From the NCBI GenBank assembly GCA_903888815.1, contig CAISVC010000049.1, forward strand, positions 1 to 8,510: DNA of 8,510 nucleotides, given 5' to 3'. Both the position numbers and the translations under genes were made by a program. This stretch comes from an uncultured Fibrobacterota bacterium. GTDB taxonomy: Bacteria; Fibrobacterota; Chitinivibrionia; Chitinivibrionales; Chitinispirillaceae. The notes under the pieces are model-generated. The model saw nothing but the letters and a program-made list of their open reading frames with translations. It had not been told where the DNA came from and made no database searches. Within the stretch, counting starts at the first letter, position 1; each line of letters starts with the position of its first letter. Below are positions 7,201-8,510 of this stretch, piece after piece.

Positions 7201-7980
7201 ACCGCCAATGCTTTTTACTGGACGCTCCCGACCGTCATCAAAGGCGGCAGGTACCGTATCAAGGTTGCGAGCACGGCTGATACGACGGTGTCCGGCTGCA
7301 GCGGTTATTTCACCATTATTCCCCAGCCGAACCGCCTGACCATGACGACGCCGGCCACGGGCACCAACTGGACCACGGGGTACTACTATACCATGTACTG
7401 GTCGCACTCGGGCCCGGATCTTTCCGGCAGCTATGTCAAGCTGGAGCTGTATGACGACTCGTCGTTCGTCCAGACGATTTCATCGAACGTCTATACGACG
7501 AACGATCTCTTTCTATGGCTTGTGCCGTCGTCGCTGCTTTCCGGCAGCCGGTACCGGATCAAAATCACCGGCACGGTTCTTGACACGGTGTACGATTACA
7601 GCGATTACTTTACCATAACAAACCCCTCGGCCCCTGCCGATATATATGAACCCGACAGCGTATACACCCTTGCCAGATCAATCACGAAAGGCGGTGCGGC
7701 GCAGAGCCATACGCTCACGATCAACGATGAAGACTGGCTCATGTTCAGTGCGGTGAGCGGCACCACGTATACGATTGAGACGCAGGGGTCGCTCGATACG
7801 TGGCTCGACCTGTTCTCCACGGACGGGCAGTCGCTCCTCGACAGCGACGACGACAGCGGCAGCTCCCCTCCGAATGCGAAGATCGTCTGGACCTGCCCCG
7901 CGACCGGCACCTATTATTTCTGCGTGACGTTGAGCATGCTGGGCAGCACTGAGGGAAGCTATACCGTAACTCTGCGGTGA
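4255..7980 (+). CDS. Large exported (probable lipoprotein) surface protein: Kre9/KNH-type Ig-like array with two PPC domains
   Basis: This 1241-residue protein starts with MKSRILKLLIVPALLFLP and then FHHC-SNNPSGPDG. A cysteine after a hydrophobic stretch, followed by a polar Gly/Pro-rich tether, suggests a lipoprotein anchored at C22, but the residues before the cysteine do not fit the usual lipobox. One Ig-like module occupies about 34-125. A PPC domain (bacterial pre-peptidase C-terminal type) follows at about 129-240, with YEPDDP, DTDWFRF and WTCTSGGTCFFKV. Nine contiguous modules of 97-99 residues fill about 244-1121. A second PPC domain at about 1128-1241 has YEPDS, DEDWLMF and WTCPATGTYYFCV. 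The modules share W-x-x-G-x-x-Y-x-I-x-W, Y-x-W-x-VP, YRI-x-I and F-x-I, matching the Ser/Thr-rich Kre9/KNH family of surface proteins. No catalytic domain is visible. The likely role is a stalk, fibre or matrix-binding component acting with the upstream vWA protein. Architecture is clear; function is inferred. Confidence 0.88.
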   Translation: MKSRILKLLIVPALLFLPFHHCSNNPSGPDGRAYRVLSPAAGAVWTAGSAYDIQWYFFGLTGGDSVMIGLSGDTGRVWVIAASAPNNGRYHWSIPVKIPTGDHYRITVSRTGRDSIYGSSGYFTIMNYADSYEPDDPASLATIIDTGGTIQNHSLTSHDTDWFRFEATAGRTYCIQTYGTTTTFLELYAADTLTLLARNDGGGKGYNAMIIWTCTSGGTCFFKVSGITGNSPFLYSVNVIAGSAILQIVYPTAGLNFTGGNRFTIQWRYSLNSGSFVSLQVFRGDTMAQTIVSGIFNSGSCAWTVPYTLPTSSGYRIKIVSTADTSINSFSDTFTIANTPTLLAIINPAAAAQWNGGTTCTITWTSSGYPGASVNLALYDSIAPVTVIAGNLATSAGRYGWTVPYTLPTSPKYRVRIVSATDTSINNYSNFFTITNIPSVLTITAPAAAAQWNTGTACTISWTSSGHPGSMVNLALYTDDSLVTAIAGNIATGAGRYTWTVPLTLATSSGYRVKISGTGDASIYDFSDSFTITKSPAVLTITAPSSGAVWNTGTPYTVRWTYSGIYGSDFIRLDLCDSTGTASALSNNFLLSLGQFNWMVPLNIPTGTYRIRMTLLSDTAIADESDSFSIINSPASLVVTAPVSSGAWNAGISSTISWTSSGPVGSFVTIDLFSDTVLAQSISTYAANNGSYLWALPASLTVGSRYRIRVASYNFPDVSAYSGYFTILPVPVRITVTAPSAGSVWYTGRSYPVYWSYTGSPGPSVNIDLYDSSVFVQTLSPGVPLAGGSYSVSVPVSLHSGNQYQIRVTSTVNDTIFGQSAAFSITKIATNLTITTPSSSTNWITGGSYYIYWTSAGFPANAHAKLDLCDSAGIVSVITAACSLSLGYRAWTVPATVPTSSGYRIKITYTGDTSVFSFSSNFTVTNVPSIINVTAPAAGTTWNTGSSYYIYWNTSNVPGSYVAISLCDSTAQAMTVASSVSRTANAFYWTLPTVIKGGRYRIKVASTADTTVSGCSGYFTIIPQPNRLTMTTPATGTNWTTGYYYTMYWSHSGPDLSGSYVKLELYDDSSFVQTISSNVYTTNDLFLWLVPSSLLSGSRYRIKITGTVLDTVYDYSDYFTITNPSAPADIYEPDSVYTLARSITKGGAAQSHTLTINDEDWLMFSAVSGTTYTIETQGSLDTWLDLFSTDGQSLLDSDDDSGSSPPNAKIVWTCPATGTYYFCVTLSMLGSTEGSYTVTLR
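4984..7617 (+). repeat. Nine-unit protein-coding tandem repeat, about 294 bases per unit
   Basis: Units begin near residues 244, 341, 439, 537, 635, 732, 830, 929 and 1026 of the encoded protein, so the period is a constant 97-99 residues. Each unit opens with a hydrophobic strand and a (T/N)P or AP pair. Conserved Trp, Tyr and VP positions recur in register. Units 2 and 3 of this block (341-438 and 439-536) are the most alike, about 61 of 98 residues by hand alignment, including AAAAQWN and VNLALY. This points to a relatively recent duplication between neighbours. The other units are more diverged, and no unit is exact at the DNA level. Confidence 0.85.
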
Positions 7981-8109
7981 TCCTCGCTTTATCATATATA
8001 AGTGTTCCTAAGATTTTGCAGAAAAAACATGCAAAATAACTGAAACAGATCCATATTTAATAGTAATAGCCCGTAAAAACATTTTAATAATACCCACCAT
8101 GATAGTATT
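7981..8109 (+). other. Intergenic region after the surface-protein operon
   Basis: These 129 bases are AT-rich and carry one small inverted repeat (listed separately). I see no strong intrinsic terminator with a GC stem and T-run, no clear promoter hexamers and no good ribosome binding site before the next ATG. A minus-strand frame at 7992-8189 crosses it but has no recognisable content. Confidence 0.5.
8013..8037. repeat. Perfect 8-base inverted repeat after the repeat lipoprotein gene
   Basis: ATTTTGCA (8013-8020) and TGCAAAAT (8030-8037) are exact reverse complements around a nine-base A-rich loop, 33 bases after the stop codon. The stem is mostly A:T and no T-run follows, so it is a poor intrinsic terminator. 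It could be an operator-like site for the downstream gene or a weak RNA hairpin protecting the 3' end. Confidence 0.4.
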
Positions 8110-8510
8110 ATGAATGGTTTTAACAAGATTATGGCTGTTCTGGTATTGCTTATAGGGAATGTTTTTATTTTTTCCTCATCCGGCGCCACAATACCGATAG
8201 TGTCCGGGAATACTTGGATATATCAACACCATTCTTTGTGGGATGCTTTCGCCCCGGGTCCGGGACAAAAGGATGGCTTATTTATCATGTCCATCGATTC
8301 CGTTTCCGTTCGGGGAGATTCTGTGTTATTCAAGATGACCGCTATTGATAGCGGCACAGGTTGGAACTGGATGAGTTATTATACTTACGATAATCGTGAT
8401 ACGAACAATTATTTATTAACAAACAACACCCTGTTTGCAATGGATACCGGTACGGGTTTGTGGAACAAATATACCGGATCGCTTTTATCCTATTTGATAC
8501 AGCCCGACTC
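8110..8510 (+). CDS. Secreted protein of unknown function, N-terminal part
   Basis: An ATG at 8110 opens 133 codons with no stop before the window ends. The product begins MNGFNKIMAVLVLLIGNVFI, then FSSSGA, a typical Sec signal peptide with likely cleavage after A26. The mature part starts TIPIVSGNTWIYQ and continues with alternating polar and aromatic residues rich in Asp, Ser, Thr and Tyr, which suggests beta structure. I recognise no domain. An alternative start is the ATG at residue 8; the nearer upstream ATG at 8099 is out of frame and stops at once. No Shine-Dalgarno sequence is visible. Codon use is more AT-rich (many TTA, TAT and AAT codons) than in the two genes upstream. It is co-directional with the surface-protein operon but 129 bases away, so it is probably a separate transcription unit. 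The coding call is fairly secure; function is unknown. Confidence 0.7.
   Translation, partial: MNGFNKIMAVLVLLIGNVFIFSSSGATIPIVSGNTWIYQHHSLWDAFAPGPGQKDGLFIMSIDSVSVRGDSVLFKMTAIDSGTGWNWMSYYTYDNRDTNNYLLTNNTLFAMDTGTGLWNKYTGSLLSYLIQPD

Noticed and set aside
4984..7617. Regular about 294-base periodicity as a possible non-coding repeat or CRISPR-like array
   Set aside because: The units are diverged protein-coding modules in one open frame, with no short identical repeats separated by unique spacers.
8013..8037. Inverted repeat as an intrinsic terminator
   Set aside because: The stem is short and A:T-rich and no T-run follows on the plus strand.
7992..8189. Minus-strand 65-codon hydrophobic frame after the repeat gene
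   Set aside because: It is antisense to the signal peptide of the gene at 8110 and AT-rich spacer, which makes hydrophobic translation expected.

Overview
This window looks like chromosomal DNA of a Gram-negative, probably FCB-superphylum bacterium. The Fibrobacterota/Chitinivibrionia type is my best guess, inferred from protein style only. The basis is a large secreted protein with a tail resembling the type IX secretion (T9SS) sorting domain, next to a giant Ser/Thr-rich lipoprotein-like surface protein. The coding DNA is fairly GC-rich, while the leader regions and the last gene are clearly AT-richer. I see no tRNA, rRNA, CRISPR array, transposase or phage gene.

Layout. Positions 1517 down to 1 (minus strand) hold the N-terminal 505 codons of a UPF0182/COG1615 membrane protein, cut by the window edge. 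A 434-base divergent gap (1518-1951) follows. It contains a short signal-peptide-like frame and a strongly AT-rich leader. On the plus strand, 1952-4240 encodes a 762-residue exported protein with two tandem von Willebrand factor A (vWA) domains, both with intact metal-site residues, and a T9SS-like C-terminal domain. Fourteen bases later, 4255-7980 encodes a 1241-residue exported, probably lipid-anchored protein. It has ten Ig-like modules of the Kre9/KNH type with two PPC domains, one after the first module and one at the C-terminus. After a 129-base gap containing a small inverted repeat, a fourth gene starts at 8110 and runs off the right edge. It encodes a secreted protein of unknown function.

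How they fit together. The vWA gene and the repeat-array gene are co-directional and closely spaced, and the second has a good ribosome binding site, so they are most likely an operon. Together they suggest a cell-surface pair: a metal-dependent adhesion or protein-binding component, and a long stalk or fibre. This functional link is inferred from domain content and adjacency. I find no evidence of a defence, mobile or biosynthetic system. The most distinctive items are the paired vWA duplication and the PPC-bracketed repeat array.
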